Positions 1-7,286 of a stretch of 64,000 bases of DNA are shown here, one piece after another. How positions within the stretch are numbered: the first letter of the stretch is position 1; each line of letters opens with the position of its first letter. Where the stretch lies: the NCBI GenBank assembly GCA_018240895.1, contig JAFEEX010000008.1, forward strand, positions 14,488 through 78,487, in the 5' to 3' direction. The position numbers were made by a program, and so were the translations under genes. A model generated the notes under the pieces. It ran no database searches, was not told where the DNA came from, and saw nothing but the letters and a program-made list of their open reading frames with translations. This DNA is from Pseudomonadota bacterium (GTDB lineage: Bacteria; Pseudomonadota; Alphaproteobacteria; Sphingomonadales; Sphingomonadaceae).

Positions 1-499
1 CGGCAAGTCGCTGTGCGAACATGATCTGACCGGCACGGCGGATGAGATCATGGCCGCAGCGGACGCCGGGGGTTGCACCATCCACCTGCCTTACGATGTC
101 GCGGTGGCGAAGGAATTTGCCGCGAACCCGCCATCCTACCGCGTGTGCAACGTTCACGAAGTTGCCGCGGACGAGATGATCCTTGATGTCGGTCCGCAGG
201 CCGTGGAAGCGCTGGCCGATGTGCTGAAAACCTGCCGGACACTGGTTTGGAACGGGCCGCTCGGCGCGTTCGAGATTGCACCTTTTGATGCCGCGACGGT
301 GGCCCTTGCCCGCAGCGCGGCGGCGCTGACTGCGGAAGGCGCGCTGGTTTCTGTGGCGGGCGGGGGCGATACCGTAGCCGCGCTCAACCACGCCGGCGTG
401 GCGCAGAACTTTTCCTATGTCTCGACAGCGGGCGGGGCCTTCCTTGAATGGATGGAAGGCCGGCAGTTGCCCGGAGTGGCCGCACTGGAACGCGGCTGA
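1..499 (+). CDS. pgk: Phosphoglycerate kinase, C-terminal part (5' truncated by window)
   Basis: The reading frame is open from base 2, so the gene begins outside the window; about 165 C-terminal residues are present. Phosphoglycerate kinase transfers phosphate between 1,3-bisphosphoglycerate and ADP in cytoplasmic glycolysis. The visible part is the nucleotide-binding domain: the WNGPLGAFE segment and the glycine-rich [11 protein letters not shown] loop that holds ATP phosphates are both intact, followed by the [14 protein letters not shown] motif typical of the family C-terminus. The nearby class I aldolase gene downstream fits a glycolysis cluster. A strong hairpin-plus-T-tract terminator lies 45 bases after the stop. 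Identity is very secure; only the N-terminal half is unseen. Confidence 0.97.
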   Translation, partial: GKSLCEHDLTGTADEIMAAADAGGCTIHLPYDVAVAKEFAANPPSYRVCNVHEVAADEMILDVGPQAVEALADVLKTCRTLVWNGPLGAFEIAPFDAATVALARSAAALTAEGALVSVAGGGDTVAALNHAGVAQNFSYVSTAGGAFLEWMEGRQLPGVAALERG

Positions 500-543
500 C
501 CCGCTGCGGCCCCGCGTTCATGGTTAATAAATGATTGAAATGC

Positions 544-583
544 ATTGGTTCGCCCGCCGATTCGAATCGGCGGGCCAATTTTT
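544..583 (+). terminator. Intrinsic terminator after pgk
   Basis: Bases 552–575 are a perfect 24-base palindrome (arms GCCCGCCGATTC / GAATCGGCGGGC). GG at 547–548 can also pair with CC at 575–576. Five T residues follow at 579–583. This is a classical rho-independent terminator for pgk. It ends 13 bases before the ATG of the next gene, so that gene needs its own promoter or depends on readthrough. Confidence 0.8.
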
Positions 584-596
584 ATATGGGGGGTCT

Positions 597-1526
597 ATGA
601 CCAAAACGGGTTTGCTGGCTTCGGCCGCATTCATTCTGAGTTCGGCTGCGGTTCATGCGCAGACTGCCGATCCTGCGCCACTGCCGACGCAGTACAAAAC
701 GATGCTGGATGACGCCGTAGCAACTGGCAGCGATGCCGAAGTGGATGCGGTGGCGAAATTCATCAAGCGCGCCGATCCCGCTGCCGTTGCCGCGGTTGAC
801 AGTGCCCTGGCCGCGCGCAAGGCGAGCCAGGCCAAAGCCGCCGAGGCGGCGCGGCTTGCAGAGCTGGAAGCCAAGCGCGGCCTGTTCGCGGGCTGGAAGG
901 GCGAGGGGCAGGCGGGTGCGTTCCAGAGCACCGGCAATTCCAGCACGACCGGAGTATCGTTGGGCCTGGCCTTGACCAAGGAAGGCGAGCATTGGCGCCA
1001 CAACCTGCGTGCGTTGACAGATTATCAGCGCTCCAACGGCGTGACCAGCCGCAACCAGCTCATCGCCAGCTATGAACCGAACTACAAGTTCAACGACCGG
1101 CTGTTTGCCTATGGCCTTGGCCAGTATGAGCGCGACCGGTTCCAGGGATTCAACTCGCGGGTCACGGCATCGGGCGGTCTGGGATACCGCGTGATTGCAA
1201 CTGACACCATGACGCTGGATGTGAAGGCCGGGCCGGCCTGGCGCAAAACCAATTATATCACCGGCATCCACACCAGCCATCTGGCCGGGCTGGCCGGGGC
1301 ACGCTTTGACTGGAAGATTTCCAAGACACTTGGCTTCAGCCAGACGGCCGATGCGCTATTCGATTCGAGCAATACCTCGCTCGCCTCGCTCACCGCGCTG
1401 GATGCCAAGCTGGGCGGAGCCTTCACTGCGCGGGTTTCCTATCAGGTGCATTACGAAAGCAGCCCGCCGGCTGGCGTGAAAAAGACTGACACGCTTTCGC
1501 GCCTGACCCTGGTGTACGGCTTCTGA
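597..1526 (+). CDS. DUF481 family outer-membrane protein
   Basis: A 309-residue secreted protein. The start at 597 is chosen because it gives a clean Sec signal peptide (MTKTGLLASAAF… ending at VHAQ-TA) and a G-rich ribosome site (GGGG) directly upstream; an in-frame start at 531 would run through the terminator hairpin. Residues about 30–95 are an Ala-rich helical stretch with a coiled-coil look. The rest alternates polar and hydrophobic residues as in outer-membrane beta-strands, ends in aromatic Phe (LVYGF) and resembles DUF481 (YdiY-like) proteins, which are typically salt-induced outer-membrane proteins. Function is unknown. It sits between pgk and fba, each side bounded by a hairpin, so it is probably transcribed alone. 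Confidence 0.8.
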   Translation: MTKTGLLASAAFILSSAAVHAQTADPAPLPTQYKTMLDDAVATGSDAEVDAVAKFIKRADPAAVAAVDSALAARKASQAKAAEAARLAELEAKRGLFAGWKGEGQAGAFQSTGNSSTTGVSLGLALTKEGEHWRHNLRALTDYQRSNGVTSRNQLIASYEPNYKFNDRLFAYGLGQYERDRFQGFNSRVTASGGLGYRVIATDTMTLDVKAGPAWRKTNYITGIHTSHLAGLAGARFDWKISKTLGFSQTADALFDSSNTSLASLTALDAKLGGAFTARVSYQVHYESSPPAGVKKTDTLSRLTLVYGF

Positions 1527-1530
1527 ACCG

Positions 1531-1560
1531 TTCCGCATCGGCGGCAGGGCCGGTGCGGAA
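1531..1560 (+). terminator. Hairpin after the DUF481 gene
   Basis: TTCCGCA (1531–1537) pairs with TGCGGAA (1554–1560), extended inward by a G·T pair and CGGC/GCCG, giving a stem of about 12 pairs with a 6-base loop, five bases after the stop codon. There is no real T-tract (AATTGG follows), so termination efficiency is uncertain. Confidence 0.5.
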
Positions 1561-1642
1561 ATTGGTTGATGCGGTTGCGCAGTGGCGCGGTCCCGGTTAT
1601 GGGCCGCGCCACATACGTATGCAGACCACAGGATCGGACACA

Positions 1643-2539
1643 ATGAACAGCGCTGAAATGACTGCCAAGATGGCCGCCGGAAAAGGTTTTATCGCCGCGC
1701 TTGACCAGTCGGGCGGATCGACTCCCAAGGCGCTGGCCGGATACGGTATCGAAGCGGGGGCGTGGTCTTCGGACGAGGAAATGTTCGAGCTGATCCACGC
1801 CATGCGCTGCCGGATCATCCGCTCGCCCGCCTTCACCGGCGACAAGGTGATCGGCGCGATCCTGTTTGAGCGGACAATGGACGGCATGATTGACGGCCAG
1901 CCGGTTCCCGCCGCGCTGATCGCCAAGGGGATCGTCCCCTTCATCAAGATCGACAAGGGGCTTGAGGATGAGGCCAACGGCGTTCAACTGATGAAGCCGA
2001 TGCCTGATCTTGATGCGCTGCTGATCAAGGCCAAGGCGCTGGGCGTGTTTGGCACCAAGGAACGCTCGGTGATCAATTCCGCCAATGCCGAAGGGATCGC
2101 AGCAATCGTTGCCCAGCAGTTCGCGGTTGGCCAGCAAGTGCTTGGTCACGGGATGATGCCGATCATCGAGCCGGAAGTGAACATCAAGAGCGAAACCCGC
2201 GCCGACTGCGATACGATCCTGCGGGATGAAATCCTCAAGGCGCTGAACGCGCTGCCCGAAGGCCAGCAGATTATGCTCAAGCTGTCGCTGCCGGTGGTGC
2301 CGGGCACCTTCGATGCGCTGGTCGCTCACCCGCGGGTGCTGCGCGTCGTTGCCCTGTCGGGTGGCTACAAGCGGCCCGAGGCCTGCGCCGAACTGGCCAG
2401 GAACAAGGGCATCATCGCCAGCTTCAGCCGCGCCCTGCTTGAAGATCTGCGCTTTGACATGAGCGACGGTGAATTCGACGCGGCGCTGGGCAGCGCGATC
2501 GACGAAATCTACAAGGGGTCGACTGAAAAGGCAGCTTGA
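1643..2539 (+). CDS. fba: Fructose-bisphosphate aldolase class I
   Basis: A 298-residue class I (Schiff-base, metal-independent) aldolase that cleaves fructose 1,6-bisphosphate to dihydroxyacetone phosphate and glyceraldehyde 3-phosphate in the cytoplasm. The N-terminal AALDQSGGSTPKAL motif binds substrate phosphate, IKIDKGL lies in the middle, and the IMLKLSLP segment carries the lysine expected to form the Schiff base. The length matches the short bacterial class I family. The start at 1643 (MNSAEM) has AGGA ten bases upstream; an in-frame ATG at 1619 has a poorer site. Together with pgk it forms a glycolysis/gluconeogenesis cluster. The stop overlaps the start of the next gene by one base, implying co-transcription. 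Confidence 0.95.
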   Translation: MNSAEMTAKMAAGKGFIAALDQSGGSTPKALAGYGIEAGAWSSDEEMFELIHAMRCRIIRSPAFTGDKVIGAILFERTMDGMIDGQPVPAALIAKGIVPFIKIDKGLEDEANGVQLMKPMPDLDALLIKAKALGVFGTKERSVINSANAEGIAAIVAQQFAVGQQVLGHGMMPIIEPEVNIKSETRADCDTILRDEILKALNALPEGQQIMLKLSLPVVPGTFDALVAHPRVLRVVALSGGYKRPEACAELARNKGIIASFSRALLEDLRFDMSDGEFDAALGSAIDEIYKGSTEKAA

Positions 2540-3054
2540 TGGAAACCGCGTTACCGCGCTGGATCACGGTCAATGACCGGATGCAGCGCGGCTATTGCTA
2601 TCAATTGATCCACCTGCCCGGACAAAACTTCGATCCGCTGTTCCTGCCCGAACTGACCCCGGCTGAAATGCTGAAACTGGGCGTGTTCGGCGGTTGCTAC
2701 ATGACCGATTGTCGCGCCGAGTTTCCGCGCGACTGGTTTGCCCGGGCCCGGCTTTCGCCCGGCCGCGCCGATCCGGATTGCAACCATTTTGGCGTGCTTG
2801 CCGGACAGCCGCTGGCGCAATGGCGCAGCAAAGGCTGGGTCCATCCCGATGATCCGCGCGGCTGGTTTCAGTGGTATTGCCGCTATTTCATGGGGCGGCG
2901 GCACCCTGATGATGGACGCCAGATTGCACGCTGGCGCGCCTTTGCCCGTCACCGCCGTCAGGTTGAGCGCAATTGCGAACCCGGCGATCCGTTCTGCCGC
3001 CCCCGCCAGCGCCAGGCGCTGCTGCAATGGGCCTATGACAGCCGGATGATCTAA
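2539..3054 (+). CDS. Conserved hypothetical protein coupled to fba
   Basis: A 171-residue cytoplasmic protein with no signal peptide or membrane segment. It is rich in Trp, Arg, Tyr and Pro (for example GWFQWYCRYFMGRR and FARHRRQ). The ATG at 2539 overlaps the fba stop codon (TGATG), so translation is probably coupled; a TTG at 2536 is the other possible start. I do not recognise a catalytic family. It looks like the small uncharacterised protein often kept next to aldolase in sphingomonads, but that is memory of gene neighbourhoods, not proof. It overlaps the convergent lipoprotein gene by four bases at its 3' end. Confidence 0.75.
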   Translation: METALPRWITVNDRMQRGYCYQLIHLPGQNFDPLFLPELTPAEMLKLGVFGGCYMTDCRAEFPRDWFARARLSPGRADPDCNHFGVLAGQPLAQWRSKGWVHPDDPRGWFQWYCRYFMGRRHPDDGRQIARWRAFARHRRQVERNCEPGDPFCRPRQRQALLQWAYDSRMI

Positions 3055-3431
3055 AACCCGCCGGCGAAGGTGAAGCCGAAGCGGTATTCATCAGGATAGA
3101 TGGTGTCTCCGGCCTTTTTGACCGGCCAGATCTCCACCAGGGTCAGCTTTCCATCCGCGACCTGTTCGGGTTTCGCCAGGGTAAGCTCGCGCTCCTCGCT
3201 GCCCCTTCCGGTCTCGATCCGGACGGTCAGCCTGACCTGTCCGGCCCAGACGCATTGCGTGCCGCTGGGGCAGCGGCTGTCTTCCACCACCTTGACCGGG
3301 GTTACCGTCGGACCATCAACCACGCCGGTCTCGCCAATCCGCAGCCGGGTAATCCCGTCACTGCGGTTGTGATAGGTGATGCAGCCCGACAGGGCGAGCG
3401 AGGCGCAAAGGGCGAGGGCGGCGGCTTTCAT
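3051..3431 (-). CDS. Small predicted lipoprotein
   Basis: A 126-residue protein with a short signal peptide and a clear lipobox (LALSGC, Cys17), so it is predicted to be lipidated and anchored in a membrane facing the periplasm. The mature part has a pair of cysteines in CPSGTQCVWAGQ and beta-rich sequence; this CxxGxxCVWAG pattern occurs in small periplasmic proteins of unknown role in sphingomonads. No enzyme motif is seen. It is transcribed convergently with the gene at 2539–3054, the two stop codons overlapping, and diverges from thiE across an 80-base gap that must hold both promoters. Confidence 0.8.
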   Translation of the reverse strand: MKAAALALCASLALSGCITYHNRSDGITRLRIGETGVVDGPTVTPVKVVEDSRCPSGTQCVWAGQVRLTVRIETGRGSEERELTLAKPEQVADGKLTLVEIWPVKKAGDTIYPDEYRFGFTFAGGF

Positions 3432-3511
3432 GGAGGGCTCTTGAGCATTCCGGGTCTGAACAGTTTCCGAATGGCATAGCGCAAGTCGGTTCGCGGCGCT
3501 AACAGGCGGCC

Positions 3512-4129
3512 ATGTCCGATTGCCAGCTTTACCTGATTTCCCCGCTTGAGGTTGCGGGCACGTTTCCTGACCGGCTCGCCCGCGCGCTTGATGCGGGCAG
3601 CGTGGCCGCGTTCCAGTTCAGGGTGAAGGGGATTGACGAACACGCCGCCGCGCGGCTGGCCGAGCCTTTGCAAGCCATCTGTGCGGACCGCGATGTGGCC
3701 TTCATCGTCAACGATTCGGTCAGCCTTGCCAAGCGGCTGGGGGCAGACGGGGTGCATCTTGGTCAGGGTGACGGCGACATTGCCGAAGCGCGTCAGCGCC
3801 TGGGCCGCGATGCGCAGATCGGCGTTACCTGCCACAACAGCCGTCACCTGGCGATGGAAGCGGGCGAGGCTGGGGCCGACTATGTCGCTTTCGGAGCGTT
3901 CTTTCCAACCGTGACCAAGCAGACCGAATACCGGACCGAACCGGAGCTGCTGGAATGGTGGCAGGCCCTGATGGAAATACCCTGCGTTGCGATCGGCGGG
4001 ATCACGCCCGAAAACTGCGCACCGCTGATCACTGCCGGGGCGGACTTCCTGGCGGTGTCAAACGCGGTGTGGGCCGGGGATGAGGCGGCCGCGATAAAGG
4101 CCTTTGCCGCGGTGCTGGCGAAGGGCTGA
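3512..4129 (+). CDS. thiE: Thiamine phosphate synthase
   Basis: A 205-residue TIM-barrel enzyme that joins hydroxymethylpyrimidine diphosphate and thiazole phosphate to give thiamine phosphate. Family motifs are visible in order: FQFRVKG near residue 33 (the substrate/diphosphate-binding region, usually QxRxK), FIVNDSVSLAKRLGADGVHLGQGD near residues 68–90, GVTCHNSRHLAMEAGEAGADYVAFGAFFPT around residues 111–137, and IGGITPEN near residue 165. The length is normal. The start at 3512 has AGGCGG close upstream. Its position after pgk and fba is typical for sphingomonads. No TPP riboswitch could be recognised in the 80-base upstream gap. Confidence 0.93.
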   Translation: MSDCQLYLISPLEVAGTFPDRLARALDAGSVAAFQFRVKGIDEHAAARLAEPLQAICADRDVAFIVNDSVSLAKRLGADGVHLGQGDGDIAEARQRLGRDAQIGVTCHNSRHLAMEAGEAGADYVAFGAFFPTVTKQTEYRTEPELLEWWQALMEIPCVAIGGITPENCAPLITAGADFLAVSNAVWAGDEAAAIKAFAAVLAKG

Positions 4130-4166
4130 TTACCGCCGGCGCAACGGGAACAGCGAGCGCTGTGGC

Positions 4167-5339
4167 CTATTCGCACTGATGCGCAGAGGACAGTATCCCG
4201 CTAATCATGGTTGAGGCCATTGCCGCCGCGCGGGCCGGGGATTTACCTAGGTACGTGCCATAATAACTTGCCAGTTCGCTGCGGGCCGCGCTGACATTTG
4301 CGGGCGTAATGCCATTGCGGCGCGGCAGTGTCTCTGCGCGGGCGGCACTGCTGCGCTCGATGCGGCCCAGCCGCGCATCGCGAACCGCTGCGCTAAAGCT
4401 GCGATAGGCGGCAAAGCGGATCGTCCCCTCACAATCGGGCCACTTCTTGTAGAGCGCCTGAACCAGCGTTTCCAGCGCGGGAAGCGGCGGCAATGTTTCG
4501 GCGCAATCGTGATCGAAAGTGAAGTTGTCCAGGGTTGAGCCGAACACGGCATCGGTTGCTTCTGCCAGCGCCGGGTGGCGAACCATCGCGGCGCAGGGCA
4601 GGACCCGGCGGACATTGAGCCCGTAGGCCGGTTCATCAAGGTAAGGGCCAAGCACGTTCAGGAACCGGGCGAAATGCCGTTCGGAAAGGAAAACGTCGGC
4701 TGCGCGTTTCACCTCAATGTGATCGACGGAGGAGGATGAAAGGATCTCTCCGCCGAAGGACATATCATCCTTCTTGAGCAATCGATCGACGTGGGGGGTG
4801 ATCAGCGCGGTAATCCGTGCCCGCTTTTCAGCGCGGCTGGGTGCGGACCAATCGGCACCGTCCGGCTCTGCCGCCCAGATTTGCACCGCTTCAAGCACCG
4901 GCGCATAGCCCGGATCAATCTGCCGCATGACCGCCAATGCCGCACCTGGCGTGCGCATAACCGCCGCCACCGCCAGATCGCCGTTGCGCCCGGCATAGTT
5001 CTGCCGCAGGCATTCGGCCAGTCTTTCCGGCTTGCTGTCGCCTTGGCAACCGCGAATGGTTTCCAGCGCCTTGCGCTGCGCAGCCAGTTCGTTTGATGGT
5101 CCGGTGCCAAAGGCGCTGACGCGGACCGACGCATAAAGCGCGGCCATGGTCCGGTCTGCCGCGGCAAGGTCCGGCGTGGCGCAGATCGCCTGTTCCACCG
5201 CTCCATTTGTCTTGGCGCAATCAAAACTTGGCGCTTCGGCCACCTGTGTTGAGGCATTCGGTGAAGCCGCTGCCAGCGACGGTGTTGACAGGCCCGTCAG
5301 GCACGAAACAAACAGGACCGCAAATCGCAAATTCCGCAC
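4167..5339 (-). CDS. Secreted LprI-like (DUF1311-type) protein
   Basis: A 390-residue protein with a Sec signal peptide (cleavage near PSLAAA-SP). The first mature segment, SFDCAKTNGAVEQAICATPDLAAADRTMAALYASV, matches the lysozyme-inhibitor LprI-like N-terminal repeat (CxK…E..IC…L…D..L…Y), with a further Cys pair (RGCQGD … LAECLRQ) behind it. The remaining 270 residues are helical and unrecognised. The chosen GTG start at 5339 follows an AGGGGG ribosome site. An in-frame ATG 26 codons upstream would put charged residues before the signal peptide. It is probably a periplasmic or secreted protein; inhibitor function is only an inference from the N-terminal fold. Confidence 0.75.
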   Translation of the reverse strand: MRNLRFAVLFVSCLTGLSTPSLAAASPNASTQVAEAPSFDCAKTNGAVEQAICATPDLAAADRTMAALYASVRVSAFGTGPSNELAAQRKALETIRGCQGDSKPERLAECLRQNYAGRNGDLAVAAVMRTPGAALAVMRQIDPGYAPVLEAVQIWAAEPDGADWSAPSRAEKRARITALITPHVDRLLKKDDMSFGGEILSSSSVDHIEVKRAADVFLSERHFARFLNVLGPYLDEPAYGLNVRRVLPCAAMVRHPALAEATDAVFGSTLDNFTFDHDCAETLPPLPALETLVQALYKKWPDCEGTIRFAAYRSFSAAVRDARLGRIERSSAARAETLPRRNGITPANVSAARSELASYYGTYLGKSPARAAAMASTMISGILSSAHQCE

Positions 5340-5417
5340 GAAACCCCCTATGATCAAACGCTTAGCGCTGATAACTTCTTCGTTTCCCGATTGCGACTGC
5401 AAATTTGTCCTGAACAA

Positions 5418-7151
5418 TTACCCGGATTTGCCGCTGCCTCGCGGTCCTTTCTTGCGGAACGGTTTGCCGTGATGCCTGCCTCCGCCTTCGCCTTCACCTT
5501 CGTTGCGGGCGCGCGGATGCGGTTTCTCGCGGTGTTTGGCGCGGTTGGTGCGGGCCTGTTCGCGCGGGGCTCCATCGGCGGGGGTGATGATCACGCCGTC
5601 ATCCTCTTCGGCAGTGCGGCGGACGGCGGTGAGGAACCGGGTGGCGGCGGGCGCGGCGATCTCGAACAGGGTTTCGTTGGCGGCGAGCCGAATGGCGCCA
5701 ATGTCAGTGCGGCTGACATGGCCGCGCCTGCACAGCAGCGGCAGTATCCAGCGGGCATCAGCATTCTGGCGGCGGCCGACGTTGAGGCGGAACCACTGGC
5801 TCCCTTCAAAGCCGGCCCTGGGTCCGCGCGGCGGCGGGGCATCGCTGGCCAGCAGTTCCTCCGGATCGGGCAGACGGGCGCGGTGCAGCCTGACGAGCGC
5901 GGCGGCGATATCCTCGGCGCTGCGTTCCTGAAGCAGGCGCGCCGCCATTGTGCGGTCTTCCTCGTCAAAATCAGCCGGGGCGAGCAGGGCCGTCATCAGC
6001 CGCTCACTGTCGGCAGCGCGGATATCGGCGGCTGAGGGCACGTTGACCCACTCCGCTGCAATGCCGGCACCGCGCAGCATCGATTCCACCCTGCGCCGCC
6101 GCGGATAGGGGACGAGCATGATCGCGGTGCCCTTCTTGCCGGCACGCCCGGTCCGGCCAGAACGGTGCTGAAGGGTTTCACCGTCGCGCGGGATTTCGAC
6201 GTGAATCACCAGCGACAGGCTGGGCAGATCGATCCCGCGCGCGGCAACGTCAGTGGCGACGCAGACACGCGCGCGCCGGTCTCGCAGTGCTTGCAGCGCT
6301 TGATTGCGTTCGTTCTGGCTGTGCTCACCAGACAGCGCAACGGCGGCAAAGCCGCGCTCGATCAGGCTGGCGTGCAGATGGCGGACATTGTCCCGCGTGG
6401 CGCAGAACAGCATCGCCGTCTCCGCCTCGTGAAAGCGCAGCAAGTTGACCACGGCATTTTCAATGTCCGCCGGGGCAATCGCCATTGCCTGATAGTTGAT
6501 GTCGCCATGCCCGCGATCGGTCGCGGCGGTGGAAATCCGCAGCGCATCGCGCTGATAACGCCGCGCCAGGGCGACGATCGGTTTGGGCATGGTCGCCGAA
6601 AATAGCAGGGTGCGGCGGCTTTCGGGCGTCGCGTCAAGAATCTCCTCAAGATCCTCGCGGAAACCCATGTCGAGCATCTCGTCAGCTTCGTCGAGTACGG
6701 CAACCGCCAATTCCCGCAGATCAAGCGCGCCGCGTTCAAGGTGATCGCGCAGCCGCCCGGGGGTGCCGACCACGATCTGCGCCCCGTGATGCAGGGCGCG
6801 CCGCTCTTTCGCGGCATCCATGCCGCCAACACAGGTTGCCACCCGCGCGCCGGTGTCACCGTACAGCCACATGAGTTCACGGCTGACCTGCAGCGCCAGT
6901 TCGCGTGTGGGCGCAATGATCAGCGCCAGCGGCGCGGCGGACTGGCGGGCGCGGCCATCGCTGTCCAGCAGGTCAGGCGCCATGGCCAGACCGAAGGCGA
7001 CTGTCTTGCCCGATCCGGTCTGGGCAGAAACGATCAGGTCACGGCCGGCGGCCTGTTTTTCAAGAACGGCGGCCTGAACCGCGGTAGGCGCGGCATAGCC
7101 GCGCGCGGCAAGCGCTTCGGCAAGAAGCGCGAAAGGGGTGTTGAAAGCCAT
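5418..7151 (-). CDS. DEAD-box ATP-dependent RNA helicase (DeaD/DbpA type)
   Basis: A 577-residue cytoplasmic RNA helicase that remodels structured RNA, probably in ribosome assembly or RNA decay. Motifs appear in order: Q motif (PTAVQ, 22–26), Walker A AQTGSGKT (43–50), PTRELALQ, TPGRL, DEADEMLDMGF, SAT, RGIDLP and HRSGRTGRAGKKG. After the two RecA domains, residues about 455–515 form a DbpA/CsdA-like RNA-binding domain (FRLNVGRR…VSRTDIGAIRL), then a basic Gly/Arg/Lys tail (HHGKPFRKKGPRGSGKSG). The ATG at 7151 is chosen; an upstream in-frame ATG at 7193 adds residues not typical of the family. The stop lies 78 bases upstream of the LprI-like gene start. Association with RNase E, encoded elsewhere in this window, is possible but untested. 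Confidence 0.92.
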   Translation of the reverse strand: MAFNTPFALLAEALAARGYAAPTAVQAAVLEKQAAGRDLIVSAQTGSGKTVAFGLAMAPDLLDSDGRARQSAAPLALIIAPTRELALQVSRELMWLYGDTGARVATCVGGMDAAKERRALHHGAQIVVGTPGRLRDHLERGALDLRELAVAVLDEADEMLDMGFREDLEEILDATPESRRTLLFSATMPKPIVALARRYQRDALRISTAATDRGHGDINYQAMAIAPADIENAVVNLLRFHEAETAMLFCATRDNVRHLHASLIERGFAAVALSGEHSQNERNQALQALRDRRARVCVATDVAARGIDLPSLSLVIHVEIPRDGETLQHRSGRTGRAGKKGTAIMLVPYPRRRRVESMLRGAGIAAEWVNVPSAADIRAADSERLMTALLAPADFDEEDRTMAARLLQERSAEDIAAALVRLHRARLPDPEELLASDAPPPRGPRAGFEGSQWFRLNVGRRQNADARWILPLLCRRGHVSRTDIGAIRLAANETLFEIAAPAATRFLTAVRRTAEEDDGVIITPADGAPREQARTNRAKHREKPHPRARNEGEGEGGGRHHGKPFRKKGPRGSGKSG

Positions 7152-7286
7152 TGTCTCGTCAATTGAAAGGAAAGCGGGCGGACGGGCCGGCAAAGGGCCA
7201 TTCGCAATCGTGTCTTTGCGCGATAGGCCGTCCGGCGATCCGGCACAAGGGCAGTTGCGCCGCCAGGCCGCTAAAGCCGGCGGCTG

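Noticed and set aside
552..576. tRNA-like TTCGAATC sequence near pgk
   Set aside because: Looks like a T-loop at first, but it is the centre of a perfect palindrome and no acceptor, D or anticodon arm surrounds it.
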